A stretch of 45,512 nucleotides of DNA from Chloroflexota bacterium (lineage in GTDB: Bacteria; Chloroflexota; UBA6077; FW602-bin22). The stretch spans positions 1 through 45,512 of the forward strand of contig VGOZ01000021.1 in the NCBI GenBank assembly GCA_016875715.1, read 5' to 3'. Under the pieces are notes generated by a model. That model was not told the DNA's origin, did not search any database, and worked only from the letters and a program-made list of their open reading frames with translations. Shown piece by piece: positions 7,217 through 15,339 of this stretch; within the stretch, counting starts at the first letter, position 1, and each line of letters starts with the position of its first letter. A program made the translations under genes and the position numbers.

Positions 7217-8821
7217 GTGAGCCAGAACTCCGTTCAGCCGTTCTTGCGCGCCGAGCAGGAATTCGAGCATCGCACCGGTACGGCGCACCGGGCCATCGAG
7301 TGGCAGTTCGCGACCTCGGGCGATACCGCGCTGGAATCGCGCCTGCGCGAGATGAACCACCGCGTCCGCGAGCACTTCGCGGATAGGCAGCGCTTCGATC
7401 ACCTCAGTCGCTGGCGGTCCGATGGAGCCGGGCTCGACCCGCTTGCCCGACGTCAGGTCGATCTGTACTGGCGCGACTACCTCGGCGCGCAAGAGGAACC
7501 GGAGATCCGCGAGCGCATCATCACCGTCCAGACCGAGCAGCAGGGTCTCTTCAATCGATTTCGGGCATCGCTGGATGGTCGGGATTGGAGCGAGAACGAT
7601 CTGAGCGACGCGCTGGCCTCGGAGACCGACGATCGGCGCGCCCGCGACATCTGGGAGGCTGCGAAGCAGATCGGCGGTCTCGCCGCGGATCGGGCACGAG
7701 AGCTTGTCCGCCTGTTGGGCCAGAGCGCCCGGGCTCTGGGCTTCCGCGATGCCTACGCCCTCGGACTTGCCCAATCCGAAGTCGATGAGGCGATGTTGTT
7801 CGCACTTCTGGACGAACTCGATCGCGCGTCCGAGGCACCATACCGCGCTGCGAAGGAGGAGATGGACGCGGAGCTCGCGCGCCGCTTCGGAATCTCCTCT
7901 GCTGCGCTCCGTCCCTGGCACTACGGCGATCCGTTCTTTCAGCGGCCGCCGCGCGCCCAGGGCCCGGACCTGGACCCCCACTTCGCGAACTTGAATCCGG
8001 AGGATCTGGCGATTGCCACCGTCGACGCGATCGGTCTGGATGCCCGGGGCATCCTGTCCCGATCGGACAACTGGCCCCGGCCCGGCAAGAACCAGCACGC
8101 TTTCTGCACCTGGATCGACGCCGACGCCTCCGATGTGCGGACCCTGAACAATCTCACCCGGAGCCACCACTGGACGAGCGTCCTGCTCCACGAGTTCGGC
8201 CACGCTCTGGCGGCCGAGTACGCCGATCGGTCGCTACCGCTGCGTCTGATCCTGTGGCCGAACGGGATCGTCGCGGAGATGGAGTCGCAGTCGATCGATC
8301 GCATCGCCAATGACGCCGGCTGGTTGCACCGGACAGTCGGCCTGGCGGAGGACATCTCCCGCCGCCTCGCCGGCGAGGTGCGAGCGCGGGCGCGACGCGC
8401 CCAATTGATCATGACCCGCTGGTCGCTGGTCCAGGCGCACTTCGAGCGCGCCTTCCACGCCGATCCGGATGCAGATCTCGACACGCTCTGGTGGGACCTG
8501 GTGGAGCGCTTCCAGTTTGTTCCGCGTCCTGAGGGGCGGCGTGCCCCAGACTGGTCGGCGAAGATTCACAACGCGCAGATACCGGGTACGTACTACCAGT
8601 ACATCCTGGGCGAAATGGCCGTTTCGCAGATGGCGGTGACGCTGGACCGCGAGGTCGGAGGGCTCGCCGGTAATCCATCTGCCGGTCCGTTCTTGCGCGA
8701 CCGCCTGTATCGACTCGGCGCACGCTACGACTGGCGCGAGACGATCCGGCGCGCGACGGGTCAGGAGTTCGGCGCCTCGGCGTATGTTGCGGAGTGGTTC
8801 TCAAACAAGAGTACATCATGA
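7217..8821 (+). CDS. M3/M2-like zinc metallopeptidase
   Basis: A 534-aa, mostly helical gluzincin peptidase. The zinc site is LLHEFGHAL (HExxH). A probable third ligand lies about 30 residues later in GIVAEMESQSIDRI. The TYYQYILGEMAVSQM segment near the C-terminus resembles the substrate-binding helices of the M2 (ACE) and M3 (oligopeptidase) clans; it is likely a cytoplasmic oligopeptidase or carboxypeptidase. There is no signal peptide. GTG 7217 is preferred over the in-frame ATG 7175 because GGGAGGAGG lies five bases before it. Its stop overlaps the ATG of the following SDR (ATGA), so they form a two-gene operon. Confidence 0.82.
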   Translation: MSQNSVQPFLRAEQEFEHRTGTAHRAIEWQFATSGDTALESRLREMNHRVREHFADRQRFDHLSRWRSDGAGLDPLARRQVDLYWRDYLGAQEEPEIRERIITVQTEQQGLFNRFRASLDGRDWSENDLSDALASETDDRRARDIWEAAKQIGGLAADRARELVRLLGQSARALGFRDAYALGLAQSEVDEAMLFALLDELDRASEAPYRAAKEEMDAELARRFGISSAALRPWHYGDPFFQRPPRAQGPDLDPHFANLNPEDLAIATVDAIGLDARGILSRSDNWPRPGKNQHAFCTWIDADASDVRTLNNLTRSHHWTSVLLHEFGHALAAEYADRSLPLRLILWPNGIVAEMESQSIDRIANDAGWLHRTVGLAEDISRRLAGEVRARARRAQLIMTRWSLVQAHFERAFHADPDADLDTLWWDLVERFQFVPRPEGRRAPDWSAKIHNAQIPGTYYQYILGEMAVSQMAVTLDREVGGLAGNPSAGPFLRDRLYRLGARYDWRETIRRATGQEFGASAYVAEWFSNKSTS

Positions 8822-9603
8822 ACCGGCTTGTCGGGAGTGTCGCGCTGGTCACCGGCGGCGGCTCCGGCATCGGTGCCGCCGCGTGTTTCGCCCTGGCGCG
8901 CGAAGGCGCGGCTGTGAGCGTGGTCGATGTTCGCGAGGATGCCGCGTTGTCGATTGCGCGGGAGATCACCACCCTCGGCGGCCGCGCTATCGCTCATGCT
9001 GCGGACGTGCGCGTTGAGAGCGAGATCAAACGTGTCGTCGAGCAGAGCGCAGACACCCTGGGCGGCCTGCACGTCGTGTTCGCCAACGCGGGCATCAATG
9101 GCATGCAGTGTCCGATCGAGGAGATGACTTACGAGGAGTGGCGGGCCACGATCGATACGAATCTCACTGGCACCTTCCTGACCGTGAAGCCATCGATCCC
9201 GATCATGCGCGCTGGCGGCGGCGGCTCGATCATCATCACTGCCTCCCTCAACGGCAATCGGATCTTCTCGCTGCCGGGGTACAGCGCCTATTCGAGTGCC
9301 AAGGCGGCTCAGGCCGCGTTCGGTCGTATGGCCGCGGCCGAGCTGGCGCGTTGGAACATCCGCGTGAATACGATCCTTCCCGGCGGCGTGCGGACGAACA
9401 TCGGCGAGCGCACCTGGCGACGCAATCTGGAAGAGATCACCTGGAACGTGAAGATGCCCGATCGTTTCCCCCCGCTCCATGGGCGCCCGGCCGAGCCCTC
9501 GGAGATCGCCGACGCGGTCGTCTTCCTGGCGAGCGCGGAGAGCGGCTACATCACCGGGTCGGAGATCGTGGTGGACGCGGGGCTGTCCCTCATCCGCGGG
9601 TGA
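8818..9603 (+). CDS. SDR family oxidoreductase
   Basis: A 261-aa classical short-chain dehydrogenase. It has cofactor loop VTGGGSGIGAAAC, the NAG motif (FANAGINGM), the Tyr-Lys pair YSAYSSAKAAQ and C-terminal VFLASAESGYITGSEIVVDAG. Asp after the second strand (VVDVRED) points to NAD(H) rather than NADP(H). The substrate is unknown. It is translationally coupled to the peptidase upstream. The in-frame upstream start at 8794 would overlap the peptidase more and has no better ribosome binding site. Confidence 0.88.
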   Translation: MNRLVGSVALVTGGGSGIGAAACFALAREGAAVSVVDVREDAALSIAREITTLGGRAIAHAADVRVESEIKRVVEQSADTLGGLHVVFANAGINGMQCPIEEMTYEEWRATIDTNLTGTFLTVKPSIPIMRAGGGGSIIITASLNGNRIFSLPGYSAYSSAKAAQAAFGRMAAAELARWNIRVNTILPGGVRTNIGERTWRRNLEEITWNVKMPDRFPPLHGRPAEPSEIADAVVFLASAESGYITGSEIVVDAGLSLIRG

Positions 9604-9610
9604 CGCGGCG

Positions 9611-10561
9611 TCAGCCGACCAGAGCTGGCTGCGACTCGCGGATGAACTGGTCGACCAACTTCTCGACCGTATCGAAGCGCGGACGGTAGCCGAGGTCGCG
9701 CGCTGCCCGCCCGTTGTCCTGGACGATGTGGCGCCACTGTCCGACGACATACCGGGTCACCTCATCGGGCGCGAAGGTGATCCGGGCTCCGGAGATGCGC
9801 GCCCGCACTGCGTCGGCCATCTCGCGCGCTGTCGCCGAGCACGCGCCCAGGTTGTAGATCGGGAACGGGACTGAGCTCGCCCTGTACAGCCGTGCCAGGC
9901 CGTCCACGAGATCGGAGTGGTACACCATCGGCGCGGCATCGTCCTCACGCACGTTGCATTCATAGGCACGCCCGGCAAGGGGTTCGCTGATGATCGCGGT
10001 GGTGAAGTTGGATGTCGCCGAACCCGCCTCGCGTCCGGGTCCGACGACCGCGCCTGGTCGGGCGACACGGGCGTCGAGCCCGAAGCGCCGGCGGTAGTAG
10101 GTGCACCAGGCCTCGCCGGTTGCCTTCGTCATCCCGTAGAAGCCCATTGGAGCCAAGGGCATCTCCTCGGTGATCGGGGGGCCTGGTTCCGGCATCTCCG
10201 CGGCCGCGATGCTCGAGGTCGCCACGACCTTGCCCACACCGTTCCGATGGGCGAACTCCAGGACATTGAACGTGCCCACGACGTTGATGTCGAACGCGAG
10301 CGCGTGATCTGCCTCGGAGATCCCCGAGAGGACCGCGGCGAGGTGGATGATGCCCGTCGGCCGAGCGTCGCTCAGGGCGCGCCAGAGACCATCCCGGCGC
10401 GTAATGTCTGCCTCGATGCGCACGGCGGATGCCGGTGCGACCCGGCGGGACGCCTCGGAGAACGCCCGATCGATCAGGACGATGGTCTCTCCGGCCTCCG
10501 CGAGAACCCGCGCGAGCCGCGAACCGATGAACCCCCCGCCGCCGGTGATTGCGACTGCCAT
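9611..10561 (-). CDS. NAD-dependent epimerase/dehydratase
   Basis: A 316-aa extended SDR with AITGGGGFIGSRLARVLAEAG, IIHLAAVLSG, TSSIAAAE and the Tyr-Lys pair in GFYGMTKATGE. It resembles UDP-glucose 4-epimerase/nucleoside-diphosphate-sugar epimerases, but the exact substrate is not readable. It is last in the minus operon infA-dus-unknown-aldolase-epimerase. Its ATG overlaps the aldolase stop by one base. It ends 7 nt from the convergent SDR. Confidence 0.85.
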   Translation of the reverse strand: MAVAITGGGGFIGSRLARVLAEAGETIVLIDRAFSEASRRVAPASAVRIEADITRRDGLWRALSDARPTGIIHLAAVLSGISEADHALAFDINVVGTFNVLEFAHRNGVGKVVATSSIAAAEMPEPGPPITEEMPLAPMGFYGMTKATGEAWCTYYRRRFGLDARVARPGAVVGPGREAGSATSNFTTAIISEPLAGRAYECNVREDDAAPMVYHSDLVDGLARLYRASSVPFPIYNLGACSATAREMADAVRARISGARITFAPDEVTRYVVGQWRHIVQDNGRAARDLGYRPRFDTVEKLVDQFIRESQPALVG

Positions 10562-11556
10562 CAGGCCCGCGATTCGGCGCTGGCCCGGTGCCGAGCCATC
10601 ACACGATCGGCTTTGCCGGATGCGCCCAGGACGCGCAGTTTGTGCGTCACCATCTGCTCGATGGCGGTGCGCGCCGGACCCAGATAGTTCCGCGGGTCGA
10701 ACTCACCCGGCTTCGTAGCGAACACCTCGCGGATCTTCGCCGTCATCGCCAGACGGATGTCGGTATCGATATTCACCTTGCAGACTCCCATCGACGCTCC
10801 CCGCGTGATCGCCTCTTCAGGGACACCGCGCGCGTTCGGGAGATCGCCCCCGTGCCGGTTGATCAGCTCCACGAACTCCGGCAGCACCGAGGATGATCCG
10901 TGCATCACCAGAGGCAGCGACGGGGAGGTTTCCATGATCGCTTCGATGCGATCGAAGGCGAGCACGGCATCGTGCTTGAACTTATAGGCGCCATGACTGG
11001 TACCGATCGCGACCGCGAGCGAGTCGCACCGCGAGGCGCGCCAGAAGTCCGCCGCCTGCTGCGGATCGGTCAGGTACTTCTCGATGTTCGCCGCGTACTC
11101 CTCGGCGCTGGCTCCCACCACGTCTTCCTCGATCCCGCCGAGCATCCCGAGTTCGGCCTCGACGGGAATGCCGTGACTGTGGGCGTAGTCAGTCACCGAT
11201 CGTGTCAGGGCGACGTTCTTCTCGAACGGCTCGTGGGATCCATCAATCATGACCGAAGTGAAGCCGTCGGCGATGCACTGCTGCACCAGTTCCAGCGTGT
11301 CACCGTGATCCAGGTGGATCGCGATCGGGATCTCCGGATTCGCCCGTACGGCGACATCGATGAGCGCCTTCAGATAGGTCATATCGGCGTAGCGGCGGGC
11401 TCCCTTGGAGACCTGAAGGATCACGGGCGCGCGCTCGCGGGCACACGCCTGAACGATCCCCTGGATAATCTCCATATTATTGACATTGAAGGCACCGACC
11501 GCGTAACCACCCGAGTACGCGTCCTCGAACATGGGTCGGGTCGTCATCAACGGCAT
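10561..11556 (-). CDS. fba: class II fructose-bisphosphate aldolase
   Basis: A 331-aa zinc-dependent ketose-bisphosphate aldolase of glycolysis/gluconeogenesis. Visible signatures are VGAFNVNNMEIIQGIV, the zinc and catalytic region AIHLDHGDTLE, SVMIDGSHEPFEKN, VEAELGMLGGIEED, GTSHGAYK, LVMHGSSSV and KVNIDTDIRLA. Length and motif order match the FbaA/GatY superfamily. The ATG is preceded by GGAGGCCAG at good spacing. It lies between an unknown gene and an epimerase in a minus operon. Tagatose-bisphosphate aldolase is the other possibility, but the housekeeping context favours Fba. Confidence 0.92.
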   Translation of the reverse strand: MPLMTTRPMFEDAYSGGYAVGAFNVNNMEIIQGIVQACARERAPVILQVSKGARRYADMTYLKALIDVAVRANPEIPIAIHLDHGDTLELVQQCIADGFTSVMIDGSHEPFEKNVALTRSVTDYAHSHGIPVEAELGMLGGIEEDVVGASAEEYAANIEKYLTDPQQAADFWRASRCDSLAVAIGTSHGAYKFKHDAVLAFDRIEAIMETSPSLPLVMHGSSSVLPEFVELINRHGGDLPNARGVPEEAITRGASMGVCKVNIDTDIRLAMTAKIREVFATKPGEFDPRNYLGPARTAIEQMVTHKLRVLGASGKADRVMARHRASAESRA

Positions 11557-11586
11557 GTTCTGGCCTCCATCGGCGTTCGCGCTGGT

Positions 11587-11973
11587 TCACTCATCGGCCG
11601 AGATCTCACCCTCCAGTCGAAAGACTGTGAGATCCGCCTCGAGTGACTGGATGCGCTCCCGTAGCGCCTCGATATGACCGGTGACTGTCGTCCCGTCGGC
11701 CGCGATCTTGTCGTACATATCCCACGTGACGGCCAGACACGTGCGAAAGGCATCGATCATCGCGCGCATATCGCGTTCCTCGCCCGCCACCGTAGACAGG
11801 ACGCGCTCTGCGACCGAGCCCATCTGCGTCGCGAGATCCTCCGGCGTGTGCGATGGACTCGCTAGGTCCAGATCCATGATCGCGCGTCCGATCCGCCGGA
11901 TCTCGGCGAGATCGTCGGGATCCACGGCATGCCATGAGGTAGTCGGGAGACTGAGATAGCTGGATTCCTCCAT
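11587..11973 (-). CDS. conserved-looking protein of unknown function, 128 aa
   Basis: Not recognised. Starts at ATG 11973, two bases after the dus stop, and ends 30 nt before the aldolase start. The product is acidic and helical. It opens MEESSYLSLPTTSWHAVDPD and ends with a coiled-coil-like stretch GHIEALRERIQSLEADLTVF. No cysteines pair, no membrane segment and no catalytic motif is visible. The position inside a housekeeping operon and the clean coding frame argue that it is real. Confidence 0.7.
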   Translation of the reverse strand: MEESSYLSLPTTSWHAVDPDDLAEIRRIGRAIMDLDLASPSHTPEDLATQMGSVAERVLSTVAGEERDMRAMIDAFRTCLAVTWDMYDKIAADGTTVTGHIEALRERIQSLEADLTVFRLEGEISADE

Positions 11974-11975
11974 CG

Positions 11976-13061
11976 TCAGGCCGCGGCTGATACTACCAGC
12001 GCTCCCTCCAGAAGATCGCGAGCCCGAGTAGCGTCCGGTGCGAGCATCAACTGACGCCGGAGTTCGCTCGCGCCCGCGAAGCCACGCGCATACCCGTGGA
12101 GGTGGCGCCGCACGGCCATGAACGGCCGACTGGCGTGCGCGGTCGCGAACAGCTCGGCGTGTTCGATTGCGACCCGAAGTCGTTGAGCCACGGTGGCCTC
12201 CTGCCCGAGGAACGCCCATGGGTTGCCGATCGTCGCGCGGCCGATCAGTACGCCGTCCACGCCGTAGTCGCGGCATCGCGCGAGCGCTTCTCTTCGATCC
12301 GCGACATCGCCGTTCCCGAGCACGACGATCCCGCTTCCGCGAAGGTGCTCTGCGGCGCGTCCAATCGCGTCCCAGTTTGCCGTGCCCGAATACATCTGCT
12401 TCAGCGTTCGACCGTGCAGGGTGATCGCGGCCGGCTCGGCCGCGGCGAGATCCGCCACCCAGCGTTCCGCCTCGATGGAATCGAATCCAATGCGCGTCTT
12501 GACCGAGACGGGAATCGCGCCAGTCCGGCCTCGAGTCTCCGTCCGAGCCACCCGCTCCGCGATCGCGCGGCGCAGACGTGGGTGGTCGACTGTACGCGCC
12601 AACGACTTCCCGAGGCCCCAGTCGTCGATGCCCTCGCGGACCGAGGCGATGATGCGACGGGCCAGATCGGGGTTCCTGATCAGCGCCGCGCCCGCGCCAC
12701 GGTTCGCGACCGTGAGAGCCGGACAGCCCATGTTGATGTCGATCCCATCGAAACCCAGGGCGCAAGCGATGGTAGCACATACGCGGTATGCCGACGGATC
12801 GGTGCCGTACAACTGCGCGATCACCGGCCGGTCGGACGGGATGAAGCGCAGGTCCTCCAGGAGCGCGATGGCGCCCCGGACGAGTCCTTCGACCGAGACG
12901 AACTCGGTGATCGTCAAATCGGGTTGGCCGTGTCGCAGGGCGATCGCACGCGCTACTACATCGGTCACACCATCCATGGGGGAGAGAGCGACAATGGGCC
13001 GTGGCAGCGCGAGCCAGAAGCCGCGCGACGGCTGCATCGGGGACTCTGAGTTCGATGGCAC
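11976..13061 (-). CDS. dus: tRNA-dihydrouridine synthase
   Basis: A 361-aa FMN-dependent TIM-barrel enzyme that reduces uridines in tRNA D-loops. Landmarks: IVALSPMDGVTD at the N-terminus, PVIAQLYGTDP, the catalytic-cysteine loop DGIDINMGCPALTVANRGAGAA (split here at DINMGCPA), VSVKTRIGF, ITLHGRTLKQMYSG and VLGNGDV...GVDGVLIGRATIGNPW. All match the Dus family. GTG 13061 is taken as start; ATG 13037 is possible. It follows infA by 17 nt on the same strand. Confidence 0.93.
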   Translation of the reverse strand: MPSNSESPMQPSRGFWLALPRPIVALSPMDGVTDVVARAIALRHGQPDLTITEFVSVEGLVRGAIALLEDLRFIPSDRPVIAQLYGTDPSAYRVCATIACALGFDGIDINMGCPALTVANRGAGAALIRNPDLARRIIASVREGIDDWGLGKSLARTVDHPRLRRAIAERVARTETRGRTGAIPVSVKTRIGFDSIEAERWVADLAAAEPAAITLHGRTLKQMYSGTANWDAIGRAAEHLRGSGIVVLGNGDVADRREALARCRDYGVDGVLIGRATIGNPWAFLGQEATVAQRLRVAIEHAELFATAHASRPFMAVRRHLHGYARGFAGASELRRQLMLAPDATRARDLLEGALVVSAAA

Positions 13062-13078
13062 GGGTGAACCTGTCGGGG

Positions 13079-13318
13079 TTAGCGGCCGCGGAAGATAATG
13101 CGACCGCGTCCCAGATCGTAGGGCGACAATTCGACGGTCACCCGATCGCCGCGCACGATCCGAATGAAGTTCCGCCGCATGCGCCCGGCCAGATGGGCGT
13201 GCACCTCGTGACCGGTCTGCAACTTAACCTGAAACACGCCGTTACCGAGAGCGTCGACGACCTCGCCCTCGACGCTGATGGTGTCTTTCCCGCGATCTTT
13301 CTCGAATCGGCGCGCCAT
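13079..13318 (-). CDS. infA: translation initiation factor IF-1
   Basis: A 79-aa S1/OB-fold protein. It has VEGEVVDALGNGVFQVKL, GHEVHAHLAGRMRRNFIRI, GDRVTVELSPYDLGRGRI and FRGR at the end, the full IF-1 pattern. It binds the ribosomal A site during initiation. The N-terminus carries a basic extension of about seven residues (MARRFEKDRGKD) compared with the usual MAKE. It is first in the operon with dus rather than inside a ribosomal protein cluster, so it may be the sole copy relocated or a second copy. Confidence 0.93.
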   Translation of the reverse strand: MARRFEKDRGKDTISVEGEVVDALGNGVFQVKLQTGHEVHAHLAGRMRRNFIRIVRGDRVTVELSPYDLGRGRIIFRGR

Positions 13319-13457
13319 GCGCGACCATGATAGTGGAGTGAGGGGATGGTCCCCGGGATTGGTGAGTCCCTGAGTCCTGTGCGACCGCCACGTAGTGAGA
13401 GTCGGCTTGGTACGCGAGGTCTGCTCGGTATCCAGAATTTTGCACGGAAGGGCTGAG

Positions 13458-14300
13458 GTGACCGATCGAGCGCGCCGCGCGCGGGTTGCCCTGATCGGTG
13501 GCGATGCCCAGCGGCTGCGCCAGTTGCGCCTGTTCCTCGATGGCCTCGGCGTCTTCGAGGCGATCGCGATCGTGTCCGGTGCCGCCGGCGTCACTGCGAT
13601 CGGTCGGCAGCAGTGGGACGCCGCCCTGCTGGTGGATGATCTCCACGACATGCCCGTCGAAGTCGTCGTCGGACGTGCACGGGCTGCCCGATATCGTGGG
13701 CCCTTTGTGGGCGTGACGCTCACAGCCGATCGGACCCGCATCGTCGCCCTCCACGCGGCGGAGATGCAGGAGATCGTGGTGATGAACGCGGCACCGGGAC
13801 CCGAAATCGCGCGCGCCCTCGCCCGAGCGATCGAGCGGCACGAACTCGTCAGCCGCATTACAGACCTGGAGCAAGAACTGGCGCCGGAGCAATGCCCGCG
13901 ATGAGGATACCGGTCTCTACCCGACCTGGCACTTCGATGAGGAGTGGCGCAACGAGCAGGCACGGGCATTTCGCCGGGGCCTGACATGGCGCTCCTCGCA
14001 ATTCGGATGATGACCTCGCGCCCGATGGACCAGCTTCCGGCGCGCGACCGCATCGTCCTCTACGGCCAGGTGTCGCGCGCGATTCGCGCTGCCGCACGAC
14101 CGGGTGACCTGGCCGGACACGATGGCGGCGGTTCGTTTCGATTGCTGCTCCCGAATGTGGGGACCACCGAGGCACTGGAGATCTCGAGCAAGATCAAGGC
14201 AGCGATGCGCCAGGAGGCTCTGCGCGGACGTGGTGGGGTCGAGCTTCAGATCTCGCTGGAATCGGGATTCGACGAGGGGGTGCGTTGCCCGCCGGTATAA
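13458..14300 (+). pseudogene. REC-GGDEF response regulator with two compensating frameshifts and degenerate motif
   Basis: Read in one frame, 13458-13904 gives a 148-aa receiver-like domain (RVALIGGDAQRLRQLRLFLD ... WDAALLVDDLHDMP) ending in a short coiled coil. The frame then stops. The adjacent +1 frame (about 13891-13975) continues with ARDEDTGLYPTWHFDEEW, the typical start of a GGDEF domain. The original frame resumes at about 13976 with DMALLAIRMM and DLAGHDGGGSFRLLLPNV. So a one-base gain near 13890 and a one-base loss near 13976 compensate each other. The signature GGDEF reads GGGSF (14124-14138) and the receiver lacks the conserved Lys, so the protein was probably not a cyclase even before the shifts. 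The GTG start has GAAGGG upstream. Confidence 0.65.
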
Positions 14301-14301
14301 T
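14296..14301 (+). promoter_or_regulatory. candidate -10 box upstream of the cyclodeaminase gene
   Basis: A perfect TATAAT lies 26 nt before the ATG at 14328, leaving room for a start site near 14308 and the GGGAGGT ribosome binding site. No convincing -35 box at 16-18 nt is visible. Confidence 0.35.
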
Positions 14302-14327
14302 GCCGCGCCAGCCGGGAGGTACGCGCG

Positions 14328-15305
14328 ATGCCGTTGGTTCTCAGTCGGGCGCAGGTGCGGGAACTCCTGGATATGCCGACCACGATCGATGCGGTCGAGC
14401 GGGCTCTGGTGGAGTTCTCGACCGGCCGGGCTCATATGCCGGTGCGCGTGACGACGCACATCGCCCCGCACGCGGGCGTTGCGCTCGGTATGCCGGCTTA
14501 CCTGGCAGATACCGATGCGCTGGCGACGAAGATCGTCACCGTCTACAAGAACAACCCCGCGCGGGGGCTACCCACGATTATGGCTGTGGTGGTGCTCAGC
14601 GACCCCACGACCGGGCAGGTCACCGCGATCATGGATGGCGGATACTTGACCGCAGTGCGGACCGCCGCAGCGTCGGCGGTGGGCACAAAATATCTCGCCA
14701 CGCCCGGCCCGAAGACGGTCGGCATCGTAGGAGTGGGCGCGCAGGGTGAGGCGCATGTCGCAGCGATGCGGGCGGTTGCGGACGTGAAACGAGTGATCGT
14801 TCATTCACGGTCCGAAGAGCGCTCTCGTGCCTTCGCCGATCGCGAGTCCACCTCGGAGTGCCCGTGCACGATCGCAGAATCTACCGAGCAGTTGTGCCGC
14901 GATAGCGATATCGTGGTGCTGGTAACCACCGCCGCCGAGCCGATCGTGCGACGAGCCTGGTTCCGTCCTGGCGTGCACATCAACGCCGTCGGATCACACT
15001 CGCCAGGGGCCCGCGAACTCGATTCTGATACCGTCGCCGAGAGCCGACTGGTCGTGGATTCACGGGCTGCGAACCTCGTCGAGTGCGGCGACCTCCTTAT
15101 CCCGATGCAGGAGGGTCGGATCGACAGGACACACTTCGAGGACGAGATCGGCGAGGTCGCGGCCGGACTGAAGCGGGGTCGGAGGTCTGCAACGGAGATC
15201 ACGATCTTCAAGTCGGTCGGCATCGCCGTCGAGGATGTCGCCACCGCCAATCTGGTCTACCGACGCGCACGGGAGCAGGGCATCGGGACCGCCGTCGAGA
15301 TCTGA
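14328..15305 (+). CDS. ornithine cyclodeaminase / mu-crystallin family protein
   Basis: A 325-aa NAD-binding protein. The N-terminal half has MPAYLADTDALATKIVTVYK and TAIMDGGYLTAVRTAAASAV, the substrate-binding signature of the ornithine cyclodeaminase/alanine dehydrogenase/mu-crystallin family. The Rossmann region is TVGIVGVGAQGEAHVAAM, followed later by NAVGSHSPGARELD. The C-terminal ITIFKSVGIAVEDVATA is also typical. Members deaminate or reduce imines of amino acids; the true substrate is not clear. It has a strong GGGAGGT ribosome binding site. It lies 34 nt before the formate dehydrogenase on the same strand and may be co-transcribed with it. Confidence 0.88.
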   Translation: MPLVLSRAQVRELLDMPTTIDAVERALVEFSTGRAHMPVRVTTHIAPHAGVALGMPAYLADTDALATKIVTVYKNNPARGLPTIMAVVVLSDPTTGQVTAIMDGGYLTAVRTAAASAVGTKYLATPGPKTVGIVGVGAQGEAHVAAMRAVADVKRVIVHSRSEERSRAFADRESTSECPCTIAESTEQLCRDSDIVVLVTTAAEPIVRRAWFRPGVHINAVGSHSPGARELDSDTVAESRLVVDSRAANLVECGDLLIPMQEGRIDRTHFEDEIGEVAAGLKRGRRSATEITIFKSVGIAVEDVATANLVYRRAREQGIGTAVEI

Positions 15306-15339
15306 GCCGGATCCGGCCTCACGACATGGGAGAGGCCCC

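Noticed and set aside
7169..8203. Upstream extension of the epimerase open frame (to 717 aa)
   Set aside because: The extra part is antisense to the metallopeptidase; the Rossmann motif starts right after GTG 7168.
11974..12780. Upstream extension of the 128-aa unknown gene (to 397 aa)
   Set aside because: It lies inside the dus gene in another frame and shows arginine/glycine-rich shadow composition.
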